A stretch of 64,000 nucleotides of DNA from Scolanthus callimorphus. Its lineage: Eukaryota; Cnidaria; Anthozoa; Actiniaria; Edwardsiidae. This document shows, piece after piece, positions 23,001-32,200 of the stretch. The notes under the pieces are model-generated. The model made no database searches and had not been told where the DNA came from. It was given only the letters and a program-made list of their open reading frames with translations. The position numbers and the translations under genes are program-made. The DNA lies in the NCBI GenBank assembly GCA_033964015.1, contig CM066916.1:8844501-8908500 (forward strand). Direction: 5' to 3'. Position 1 is the stretch's first letter; every line of letters begins with the position of its first letter.

Positions 23001-24281
23001 CCCTGGTGCCAGCACCCTTGATGGTGAAAGGGGTGTGTCATTAATTTTCAGGTTTTAAATTTGGGGATCAGGTATTTTTAGGGGGTTCAGAGAGAAATCA
23101 AGGACAACAGATTAAATAATTTATTTTTAGGGGGTAATGAATTGTGGTAAACCCTAAAGAAGGGACAAGAAATGTTTTCACAGTCAGATTAGTTTATACT
23201 GCAATCATCATGGAAGTACATCACAATTAGCAAGTAAACCACTAATAATGAACAGCAGATACCTATAGTAACTTTTACATTTACAAATTAGTACCATTAT
23301 GGTTTTGGGTTTATTTACATGTAGAACAATGAGGTCTGTCACAGTCTCACATTTTATTGCAGCAAGCATGATTATTTTTCCTGATTTTCAGACAAGCATT
23401 CATATTATGTATAATAATAATATCACTTTTACCCTACCCACCCCCTCATGGTGTTTAACCCCTGTTTTGTTCACATTACCTCTGAATCGTCCTCCTTGTA
23501 AGTGTAAAGAATAATGTATGAATCACCATTGTAAAACTTTCCATAATCTTCTTTTGGCCAATCTGTAACCTGCAATTAACACAATTGCAATTATCATTAT
23601 AATACTAATATATAAATATATAATCAAAAATATTTCCTCAAAACTAGCACCTGATTTCCAAGAGAGCTGTGCTATTTTTGTCTGCAAATTACATTTATAA
23701 ATAAAACCAATAACAAAGGAGTGATGGGCCCTTTAATAGCAACCCAATATATATATTTTTCATCATAATTAATGCAGGTATATTATGTTTTCATTATTTC
23801 TTTTCATCATAATTAATGAGGTATATTATGCAGCCCAGAGAGTGGCATTCTTAGTGCTCTGGTCATTAAATATTCATCAGAAGATAGAAGTCCCAAACTC
23901 TACCTCTATAAATGGAAGTTCATAAATCAAAAATACTGACATACTACCAGCCCTTTTACCACTTATCCTAGTAAACAACTAAATCTACAATAACGTGGAC
24001 TTATCAAAGTTATTAATGACATTATACTAAGTACCTCAAAGTCGACTATTCGCCAAATTTGGAGTCCGACTTTTTGCCCTGCGAATTTCCATGCATTCTC
24101 GGTTTCTGCTGCTTCTTTCTTTACCTGAGTTTATGTAAAAAAAAATACATGTATTTACAGGGAAAAACGAGAAATGAATAATATCCAGAGGATAACTCAC
24201 GATACCCACATTTTTCTCCGTGTCTGATCCAAACAGAGCTAAATTAGTATCTTTCCAATCGTACTTCTTTGCCTTTTGCAT
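11099..24281 (-). CDS. Gelsolin-like (severin-type) gene B, complete, divergent
   Basis: Fourteen GT-AG exons, first to last: 24281-24210, 24124-24035, 23569-23480, 22334-22239, 20964-20867, 19222-19150, 18582-18502, 17090-17025, 15761-15725, 14734-14670, 14034-13943, 12413-12340, 11460-11363, 11200-11099; 377 residues, usual for severin or CapG-sized proteins. An in-frame TAA upstream of the ATG with no ATG between fixes the start. Marks: [12 protein letters not shown] (1-24), [41 protein letters not shown] (repeat 1), [11 protein letters not shown] near 122-131, [10 protein letters not shown] (start of repeat 2), [11 protein letters not shown] (end of repeat 3). The family severs and caps actin. 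Oddities: repeat 2 reads [15 protein letters not shown] instead of an ILD-G-WNG core, repeat 3 reads [10 protein letters not shown] instead of V-LLDTG, and an acidic stretch (21 D/E in 30, residues 257-286) precedes repeat 3. The last exon is the least certain. Confidence 0.88.
12751..13698. mobile_element. CACCGCGGCAAAACG inverted-repeat element, interrupted by another
   Basis: Ends ACACCGCGGCAAAACG and CGTTTTGCCGCGGTGT. The uninterrupted relative at 62303-62635 is only about 330 bases; the difference here is the TTAA-flanked element at 12849-13489 inserted inside. Lies in the gene B intron between exons 12413-12340 and 14034-13943. Confidence 0.85.
12849..13489. mobile_element. TTAA-flanked (piggyBac-like) element, nested
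   Basis: Terminal repeats TTAAAGCGGGACTGTCACGG and CCGTGACAGTCCCGCTTTAA, extending on to GTACGCGCATG and its inverse. TTAA at both ends is the target duplication of piggyBac-type elements. A 69-codon minus-strand ORF (13265-13056) holds [17 protein letters not shown] and SDNDFAAHL, which looks like a leftover protein N-terminus, not a complete transposase. Confidence 0.8.
14169..14431. mobile_element. Inverted-repeat element
   Basis: Ends TTACAGCTGTTTCAGGTAAC and GTTACCTGAAACAGCTGTAA are exact inverses. A second inner pair is TTGGCAGTTGGGTTTTCTGC and GCAGAAAACCCAACTGCCAA. In a gene B intron. Confidence 0.9.
14881..15263. mobile_element. Inverted-repeat element with CRE-like ends
   Basis: Ends ATAGAGTCCTAAAGTGATGA(CGTCAC) and (GTGACG)TCACACTTTAGGACTCTAT. 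A strong central palindrome CAAATCACTGAATTTTTTG-type lies at about 15040-15120. In a gene B intron. Confidence 0.85.
16812..16970. mobile_element. CAGGGGCGTAGCCAG element, copy 1
   Basis: About 160 bases; ends CAGGAGCGTAGCCAG and CTAGCTACGCCCCTG. The core TCTGTACAAATGTATGGTGC and ACTGTATTTTTCTTCT recurs, inverted, at 24930-25058 and 25817-25970. Confidence 0.8.
17646..18002. repeat. Tandem array of a 31-base unit, about 11 copies
   Basis: Unit CCCCTTTCTTATACCCAGCC + TGAAAACCCTA, nearly identical between copies. The same unit occurs twice in the element at 55179-55535, so the array may have grown from such an element. Gene B intron. Confidence 0.95.
18003..18237. repeat. Tandem array of a 93-base unit, about 2.5 copies
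   Basis: CAATACGACCCAGTC starts at about 18004, 18097 and 18190. It directly follows the 31-base array. Units are near identical, so the duplication is recent. Confidence 0.95.
19424..20362. mobile_element. Composite element: three head-to-tail inverted-repeat units
   Basis: Outer ends CAGTGGTACTAC and GTACCACTG are inverse. Inside, three units of about 250-263 bases start with CTTGGACAAAATGTCTTGG (19439, 19702, 19953) and end with ATTTTGTCCAAGAT, so each unit is itself bounded by inverted ends. A TTAAGCGACCAC-type stretch follows to the right end. The long ORFs here come from repeat periodicity. Gene B intron between 19222 and 20867. Confidence 0.85.
20596..20843. mobile_element. TTAA-flanked inverted-repeat element
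   Basis: Ends TTAAAGGGGCACTCGCACAC and GTGTGCGAGTGCCCCTTTAA (inverse). It ends 24 bases before gene B exon 20867-20964. A partial relative (AAAGGGGCTCTTGCACGCTT) is at 14431-14520. Confidence 0.88.
21342..21472. repeat. Near-perfect 131-base hairpin
   Basis: The arms are inverse over about 62 bases with a single A-run length difference and almost no loop (centre ATAATTAT). Gene B intron. It could be a young foldback element; an expressed hairpin RNA is only a possibility. Confidence 0.9.
21837..22130. mobile_element. Harbinger-like MITE, GGGACTG family, copy 1
   Basis: Ends GGGACTGTTCATAAATTAGA and TCTAATTTATGACCAGTCCC, flanked by TTA on both sides (21834-21836 and 22131-22133). A 3-base TTA/TAA duplication is typical of PIF/Harbinger elements. 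The related copy at 59354-59841 is flanked by TAA. Confidence 0.85.
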
Positions 24282-24734
24282 TTTATCAAGTTTAAAGCTT
24301 ATTTTAAATGCAAGCTTAAACTTTTAACTCTCTTGAATATCAAACCAGTAACTGTGGCAAACTTTCAGGCACTAAGTCTTATTATCTATATTCCAATATG
24401 ATTACGTCTGAATTCACCTGGTAAGTTGCAAAACATCCTTCTGTTAATCTTAATAATAAATCGTGCCATTGGTTGCTTCTGAGTTGACGGAGGTTCGCCT
24501 TGGCCGTGGGGGGTTTCGGCTTCTAAAACCATCTGCCGTTGCAATGCCGGAGCAAAACATTTGTCTAATCGGCGTTTTTTTTTTTTCAATCACTGCAAGA
24601 GCTCGATTCCCTTATGTTAATCTTTCCATTTAAATGATGGTTTGAGGGAAAACTTTGAAAATAAATGTGGTTCTTCAAGAGCAACTCAAAAGTTTCCGCC
24701 ATTTTTGTTGTTAAAGGGAAAACCGCTGTGCACA

Positions 24735-24887
24735 ATGTCACTAGTTCCCAGTCTTACCACAGGCGACCCAAGCTCTGTCTCTGAAATAGTTCAAAAAATT
24801 TTGGCCGAGCTCTCGGAAGATTTGCAATATTTACAGTGTTTGTATGGAAACGCATTGATCATCGATAAACTCGCGAAGCTACACTAA
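24735..24887 (+). CDS. Unrecognised 50-residue ORF divergent from gene B
   Basis: The frame starts MSLVPSLTTGDPSSVSEIVQ and continues with a Leu-rich helix-like stretch to ...DKLAKLH and TAA. Composition is more protein-like than the surrounding repeats and it faces away from gene B about 450 bases from its ATG. No domain is recognised. It might be a micropeptide, a first exon, or chance. Confidence 0.25.
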   Translation: MSLVPSLTTGDPSSVSEIVQKILAELSEDLQYLQCLYGNALIIDKLAKLH

Positions 24888-24929
24888 AATCACCATATTG
24901 TTCTTACAGTCATATTGTTCTTACAGTGT

Positions 24930-25058
24930 GCATGTGACCCACCTATTTAGAAGAAAAATACAGTAAACATTAACAAAAAAATCGGTAAGCTGGAAAGGAG
25001 CACCATACATTTGTACAGATGTGACCCCCTCCCTTCTCAAATCCTGGCTACGCCCCTG
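24930..25058. mobile_element. CAGGGGCGTAGCCAG element, copy 2 (left end lost)
   Basis: Reverse orientation relative to 16812-16970; shares TAGAAGAAAAATACAGTAAA and ends CTGGCTACGCCCCTG. Confidence 0.75.
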
Positions 25059-25204
25059 CTATACGATGTTATTACGCTCGTTTTGCAGGAAGAATCGATG
25101 CAATATTCAAACAGCGTGACAGTGTGTTTCATCAGTATTTCAAGAATCGAGAAGACAGCGAGGCAAAGCGGAGAGTGAGCGAGGCAAAATGGGCGTAATA
25201 AAAA

Positions 25205-25390
25205 ATGCCCGCCCTGGTATGCCTTGTACAAATTGATCCAAATTGATCAATCTGATAATTGGTGCAAATTGATATCAATTACTAAAATTTATTATCAATT
25301 GGTATCGGCAATTGATAATGTTCAAAATCTGAGTGAGTATCAATTGGCTATCAGTTGCTGATAACTATTGATAATCAATTTACTAATGCC
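25205..25390. repeat. AT-rich block of degenerate ATTGATNATCAATT words
   Basis: About ten copies of AATTGAT/ATCAATT palindromic words in under 200 bases; similar words recur at 26350-26450. Looks like simple palindromic satellite decay. Confidence 0.6.
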
Positions 25391-25816
25391 GCGTTTTGGT
25401 ATCCGTGAGCAAATTCACAGAAAACGCGACTTGAAAGTATATCCCCCTATTTGTCCAGAAAACGACAGTTCAGATATTGTTACTGCCGAATTGTCACAAA
25501 GGTTTGCCGATGTGTTTGTAGAGCCCTAAAAGATACCAGAGACCAAAACCCGCGATATTATTTACCCCGAAAAGATACGATGAATTTCAGTCTCCAGGTC
25601 ACTCTAAAACAGTTAATTGCTCCAGATTTCATTAGCTCACCGAAATCCTTAGTTTGAATTTAGTTGTGTCTAATTTAACCTAATGAGTGTGGTAGTTTCG
25701 CGAGCTGCGAGTTGCAAGTTTCTGTTCAGGTAATTTATAGGGTGGAGATTCGGACTTCCCGACGGTCATCCCTACCATTTTAACCTTCAAGTACCCCCTC
25801 CCCTCCCACCCGGGAG

Positions 25817-25970
25817 CAGGGGAGTAGCCAGGGGGCTCCTGGGCTGTCTGTGACCCTCCTTTTGAGAAGAAAAATACAGTAAACATTAAGAAAAAATCGG
25901 AAAGCTTGAAAGGGGCACCATACATTTGTACAGATGTGAACCCCCTTTCTCAATCCTGGCTACGCCCCTG
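25817..25970. mobile_element. CAGGGGCGTAGCCAG element, copy 3
   Basis: Left CAGGGGAGTAGCCAGG, right CCTGGCTACGCCCCTG; the core matches copies 1 and 2. Confidence 0.8.
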
Positions 25971-26535
25971 GGGAGGCGGTTCTTCTTGTCTACACCTTGC
26001 CCTAGTGCCCGTATCCTTCAAAATAAGCGTCCAACTTGCGTGATGGAGATAATCCATTTTTAATCCAACAAAATAGTACCTGAAGTGCAATTACAATATT
26101 TTTATAGTTTACCTAATTCATTAAAGAGCCAGTATCAGCCACTCCTTTGTTATTGTTTTCGTTCGATATTAGAAAGACGAATTACGTGTAGAAATCTCTA
26201 AATCAACATCTAAAAACAAAGTTTTATATTTGATTTACCAAATTCAATCGAGAACATTGCTCTAAATTCTTAAAATCCGCCGATGGAAATGGATGCTTTC
26301 TCCGACTTGGTTTGTTGCTATGCCGTCAAAATGGCGGCTGACACAGGCTCTTTGATAATCAAGCGCGAATTGATTATTATCAGCAAATCTTAGCCAAATT
26401 GATGATAATCGTCAATTTAAAGATTTATTGGTAATCATTAATTCGCGCTGGAGATCATGTCCATACAGAACTGGTGCTACATCATGTATACGGCTGTAAC
26501 CGCTTTAATTTATTCCTTTCCTTTTCTCAGTGTCC

Positions 26536-26694
26536 AATAGGCCATGTTCGAATTACGCTCCAATGCTTACAAACAATAACCTCAAGTCGAGGCTCTCTTC
26601 TAAATTTACTGTAAATGTATTAGAACTTGGAGAGAGCCTCGATTTGAAGCTTTTGTCTTGTGAGCATTGGAGCGTAATTCGAACCTGGGCTATT
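26536..26694. mobile_element. MITE family 2, copy 2
   Basis: Left AATAGGCCATGTTCGAATTA, right TAATTCGAACCTGGGCTATT; inverse orientation to 9529-9688. Confidence 0.85.
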
Positions 26695-27239
26695 CCCAAA
26701 GCTACTTTTAACCGAATAAGGCCTGGTACATTAAAAGGTGACCACACAAGTAGTCTAGAAGAGTAGATTAGACTTTGCTACACAGTAATTTCGATCCTTT
26801 CATTTGGTTTCTATGAGCAATTGATCTGTAGTTAGTAATAAACTTCGCCTGCATTTCAATTGACATTGTAGATCTGAAATCAAAGAGAAGCAAATAAGCC
26901 AACGGCAAAGCATGCTGGCGGAATGCAATTAATTCCTAAGTTCCTACTAGTCATAACAACTTTCTGTGATAAAAAAATAGGGCATATTCTATGTGGGGAA
27001 CCTTCAATGTCGTGGAACAATGGAGTTTTGCCTCTTCATTCATTCATTTATTCATATGGGTGATTAGTTAAGAACACGACCATTTCTAGCGGCTGAATGT
27101 CGCTTTGTTTAGTGGCCAACCAAGCAACCAAAGCGCGTTCGAGTCTGGATCCAAGGAAAACTTGTTTGAATCAGTCACTTATCGCGAGGAGAATGAGGAA
27201 TTTTGTGTCTTGCATTAGGCAGATGAATTTTTATCGCAA

Positions 27240-27450
27240 CCCCCTGCTAAGGACCCCGGAATTCAAGAGTTGGTGGTCAACAAAAAGCACTGGAATTCCA
27301 GGATGGATACCGCTGATAAAGGAGCAAAATTCCAGGGTGGGTATCCTCCAAATATGGACTTCCAGGTGGGAAACTTAATTTCCACATGGAGTGGTCATGA
27401 AAATTTACTGGAATTCCAGGGGAGTAGAGACAACCTAAAATTTCAACGGG
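27240..27450. repeat. Dispersed repeat with CCAGGGTGGGTA words, copy 2
   Basis: Partner of 6125-6332, in the same internal order. Confidence 0.7.
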
Positions 27451-27663
27451 GGTTGGGATTATTTTTCCGACTGGCCATTAACAGCCTACCAAATCGGAGA
27501 TGCAAAGCAGATCCAGTTACAGCTGTTTTTGTTTTTTGTTTTTTGTTTTGGCTGAGAACCATAAGGTAATTTTTGCACGCTTTTAAAACTTTTAATCGGG
27601 GCGTGGGACGCGGAACGGGGCGCAAAATTTCAATTTCACACTTGTAAAGAAAGTTGTCATTTT

Positions 27664-28145
27664 CTTAGGCTGTGTTTACACTTGGTGCTTGGGCACGGTA
27701 CCCGAGTTTTTCACTGATGTGAACACACCAGAAAGTTGTAATTGTCTTAGGCTGTGTTTACACTTGGTACTTGGGCACGGTACCCGAGTTTTTTCACTGA
27801 TGTGAACACACCAGAAAGTTGTAATTGTCTTAGGCTGTGTTTCCACTTGGTGCTTGGGCACGGTACCCGAGTTTTTACACTGATGTGAACACACCAGAAA
27901 GTTGTAATTGTCTTAGGCTGTGTTTACACTTGGTACTTGGGCACGGTACCCGAGTTTTTTCACTGATGTGAACACGCCAGAAAGTTGTAATTGTCTTAGG
28001 CTGTGTTTACACTTGGTACTTGGGCACGGTACCCGAGATTTTTCACTAATGTGAACACGCCAGAAAGTTGTAATTGTCTTAGGCTGTGTTTACACTTGGT
28101 GCTTGGGCACGGTACCCGAGTATGTGCACTGATGTGAACACACCA
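27664..28145. repeat. Tandem array of an 83-base unit, about 6 copies
   Basis: Unit starts CTTAGGCTGTGTTTACACTT and contains GGGCACGGTACCCGAG. Copies differ by few bases. Confidence 0.95.
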
Positions 28146-28189
28146 TTTTTAGACCCCATCTTAGCGCCAAAATACAAGGTCCAGAACTT

Positions 28190-29172
28190 GTACTCAGGCA
28201 CAAGTGCTGTGCCCGAATTTTGGCGTTGGCACTCGAAAAACTGGTGCGTTCATATTAGTACAGTCACCGTGCCCATGCACCAAGTGTGTAGGTTTACACA
28301 CAGTACCATTCTGTGCCCGTGCTAAGGCTCTAGTGCAAGGGCGCCAAGTGTGAAAAACTGGTGCGTTCATATTAGTACAGTAACCGTGCCCATGCACCAA
28401 GTGTGTAGGTTTACACACAGTACCATTCTGTGCCCGTGCTAAGGCTCTAGTGCAAGGGCGCCAAGTGTGAAAAACTGGTGCGTTCATATTAGTACAGTAA
28501 CCGTGCCCATGCACCAAGTGTGTAGGTTTACACACAGTACCATTCTGTGCCCGTGCTAAGGCTCTAGTGCAAGGGCGCCAAGTGTGAAAAACTGGTGCGT
28601 TCATATTAGTACAGTAACCGTGCCCATGCACCAAGTGTGTAGGTTTACACACAGTACCATTCTGTGCCCGTGCTAAGGCTCTAGTGCAAGGGCGCCAAGT
28701 GTGAAAAACTGGTGCGTTCATATTAGTACAGTAACCGTGCCCATGCACCAAGTTTGTAGGTCTACACACAGTACCATTCTGTGCCCGTGCTAAGGCTCTA
28801 GTGCAAGGGCGCCAAGTGTGAAAAACTGGTGCGTTCATATTAGTACAGTAACCGTGCCCATGCACCAAGTGTGTAGGTTTACACAGTACCATTCTGTGCC
28901 CGTGCTAAGGCTCTAGTGCAAGGGCGCCAAGTGTGAAAAACTGGTGCGTTCATATTAGTACAGTAACCGTGCCCATGCACCAAGTGTGTAGGTTTACACA
29001 CAGTACCATTCTGTGCCCGTGCTAAGGCTCTAGTGCAAGGGCGCCAAGTGTGAAAAACTGGTGCGTTCATATTAGTACAGTAACCGTGCCCATGCACCAA
29101 GTGTGTAGGTTTACACACAGTACCATTCTGTGCCCGTGCTAAGGCTCCTAGTGCCAGGGCGCCAAGTGTGAA
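28190..29172. repeat. Tandem array of a 117-base unit, about 8 copies
   Basis: Unit contains GGTGCGTTCATATTAGTACA and GTGCCCATGCACCAAGTGTG. 117 is a multiple of 3, so the minus strand shows long open frames (232 and 117 codons) that simply repeat. The far end CCAAGTGTGAACGCAGAC is inverse to the start of the neighbouring 83-base array, so both arrays may be the two halves of one inverted-repeat element. It ends about 57 bases from the gene C stop. Confidence 0.95.
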
Positions 29173-29228
29173 CGCAGACTTAATGGGCATAACAACGAAG
29201 AGAAGTAGCATACCTTTCACAAAATAGC

Positions 29229-32200
29229 TCACTCGAATGCTTTACAGAAAGAAGCTAATTTTCTTTGCTGGCATTTGTAGGAATTTACTGGCACAAGGGG
29301 ATGATCGGTTTTCATCAAGTAGTTCTACAAAGGAAAACAGCAGTCTAAACATCAAATTCACACTTACACATACAACGAACACCCACTTCTAAAAACGGCT
29401 TATTGGTTTTTCTGTTCTGTAAATATGTTTTTTTTAAATGCTCTTCCTTTTTGCAAGAAGGCTCCTTGAGTGATATTTCCCTAGGAGAATCTCAGCACCA
29501 GTTTTTTCCAACCATCAATGGATAGATAACCTATTTGCCGGTTAGGAGAAAAATTGTTTCTATTTCTTTTTTATTGCAGAACAGCCGATAGGCTGCAAAA
29601 GCCGACACTACTAGCGAAGCCGCTGGCCAAAGATGACGGGCTCTGGGTAGGAGATTGCTAGCACTCGCCGAAAGAGAATCGCAAAGAGGCGTCTGCGCAC
29701 CCAAGCCAAACATTCCATACTGATGACGTATTTTGACCTAGATCTGGTCAAAAGAGTTACGCGGCCAGTTTGATGAGATGGTGTTAATTTTAATAGCACA
29801 CAAAGCATTTTATAGTGAGAAAAAGAAAAAGATGCAACAAAGTTAAATTGGCCACGTAATTCTTTTGACCAGATCTGGGTCAAAATACGTCATCAGTATG
29901 GAATGTGTGGCTTGAGCACTCAGACGCCTCTTTGCGAGAGTCTCTTTCGGTGAGCGCTAAGCCTAAGCGGTGTCGGCTTTCGCAGGATAAACAGTCTATG
30001 ACGTATAGAGATCTTACATGCGCGTAAGCCAATCCGCTCCTTCTTTCATCCACACTCGCACCTTCGCCAACATACACAACGCACTCCCTGCCGGTGTCCA
30101 GGATGAATACTGTGAACGAAATAACAACAATTAAATATATTATCGTAGCTTACAATAGCTTATATATTTTAATGCAACCACAGAAGAAGTCTATTTAAGA
30201 CGTAACCCATTTGAAAATCGAGTAACGATTGGAAAAAATTCTTGGAACAAAATTATTTAGATCATATTGTAGACTGTCTTACTGCTTTTGATATCTGATC
30301 TAAAAAATCATTTCTTACAACACCGACCATCGAAAATGAATCCTGAAAGTTGTCCAAATCCATACAATTTCTATAGGTTGACAGCACTATGAAATGACTA
30401 CAACAGCCAACACCATATCTTCACAACTTTGAAAAATTATTTCTCAGGTTTCCTTTGGGAATTTCTTCTCGGTGTTATCGCCAATTCTTTATTTATCAAG
30501 AAATTAGTTTTGTTATACTCTATCTAACGAGGGCGAGAGGAATAATTGTTTTAGTCAAATCAAACTAGTAGGTCAATTTGTATTGCCAAAAACGTTTTCT
30601 GGTCTGGTCATTTGCCATTTTCTGCCATTCAAATCTGACACATTTCGCTACTAGTAGGCTATAACTTATAGCCTACTAGCATCTCAACCAATCAGAACGT
30701 AGCATTAACAATAGACCACTAGTGTGATTTGACTAAAGAAGAATAGCTTCGCCCCATCGTGCTGATCGCAGAACGAAACGTTCCTACGCCAATGGGCCGA
30801 GACTGAATTTGGTATCTCTATCTTAAAGCTCATCATGAGTAGATTCAAAAAATATATGTTAGCAATGCCGAAGAGGTAACTTAAGGCGGTCACGTGACCT
30901 AGAAATTGCGCAATTCGGTGTTTTAGCCTTTTTTCCTTAGGGTTCGGCTTCCTTCAGTCCCGAGACACGCGTTCTTTGGTTGTGTTTGTTGAACTGAACT
31001 AACGGTCTGACCTCTCTGGTTAAAAAGAAACGCGCGCCAGGTAATGAGTAATCCTTGCCCTTTGTCGTACTCAAGAGAAGAGAGACAAAGCGGGAGGAAG
31101 AGCCAAGACAAGCATGAACATGCATGTTGGTGCCTTCTAAAGCAAAGGTGGTTTTATTTTCTCTATGCCACATAGGTGTTTCTCAGTACAATGAGGACTA
31201 TTGAAATCCGAGAAAAAAATTGGTGTCTCCACGCATTTTAACGAGGTACGTCTCATCAAATATTGTAAAAATGCTGTTTTCTCAGAACTCGAATTAAATA
31301 GATTTCTTGAAAGAATTTCACAAATGTTAATGATAAATGCATCAAAGATAGGCTTTATAATATGATCTTACAGAAAAATGACTTTCTATAGCTTTACAGT
31401 TAGCTCGTGAAAATGGCACACCAAAAACTTTAATCAATCCTTTAAAAATTATATTCATTGAGTTCCTTCTTTTTGTCATAGTCGATTTTATAAGCTTCCC
31501 AACGATATAGTGCAGTAATGCATGTTTTCCCTGAATGACGTCAAATTTATTCTTTTCAATTCCTGGTCTATTGAATGCATTTCAAAAGAATACATTTGAC
31601 GTCATTCGCGGAAAACATGCACTGATGACTGGACTTTTTTTTGTTTTGTTTTTTAATAATATAGATTATTATGGCACAAGAGAATATCTTCTTTTTTTTT
31701 ACATCGACATCTTTTGGATAAGGGAAGTGGTCAAAACATCTGTACTAGAATGGGACCCGATGGTGTGGTGTATACCGCAGCCAACCTTCTTTTAGGAAAA
31801 AATAGCCATTTTTAACTGCGAATATCTCGTAAAATAATAAATGAATACAAAAGATTAGCCCAGCACCGTCTTCTTCATAGCGAGAACAACGCATCCATGC
31901 AATAAAATCCAACACCCCTTACTTGAGCATGGAGAAAATGGGCATTGAAAAAACGGGTGGGTAGGTACAGCCCGGGACCTACCACCTCCCGCGATAAAAT
32001 CGGGTCCCGGTTGAGTACAGATGTTTTGACCGCTTCCCTAAAACTAAGGACGTGTATGATTTTTTTTCCGAGGACGTGCACGAAGATTCTCAGTACTATT
32101 GGGCAAGTTTTGATCTAATTATAGGCCTAGACAATACGTAACATGCGAGGAAGACTTACCATCCTCATCAGTGATCAAGCTGAGCTTGACAGCACATCCG

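Larger units (their letters stand above)
24282..29228. other. Intergenic block between genes B and C
   Basis: This holds the 5' flank of gene B, then repeats listed separately and two satellite-like arrays. A minus-strand stretch at 24590-24420 ending CTTACCAG before GTGAAT could be a noncoding first exon of gene B, but this rests on one donor-like site. 25400-25700 and 25980-26350 show nothing recognised. Confidence 0.5.

Noticed and set aside
28194..29232. Long minus-strand ORFs of 232 and 117 codons with repeated peptide units
   Set aside because: They arise because the tandem unit is 117 bases, a multiple of three; the peptide repeats exactly with the DNA and has no domain.
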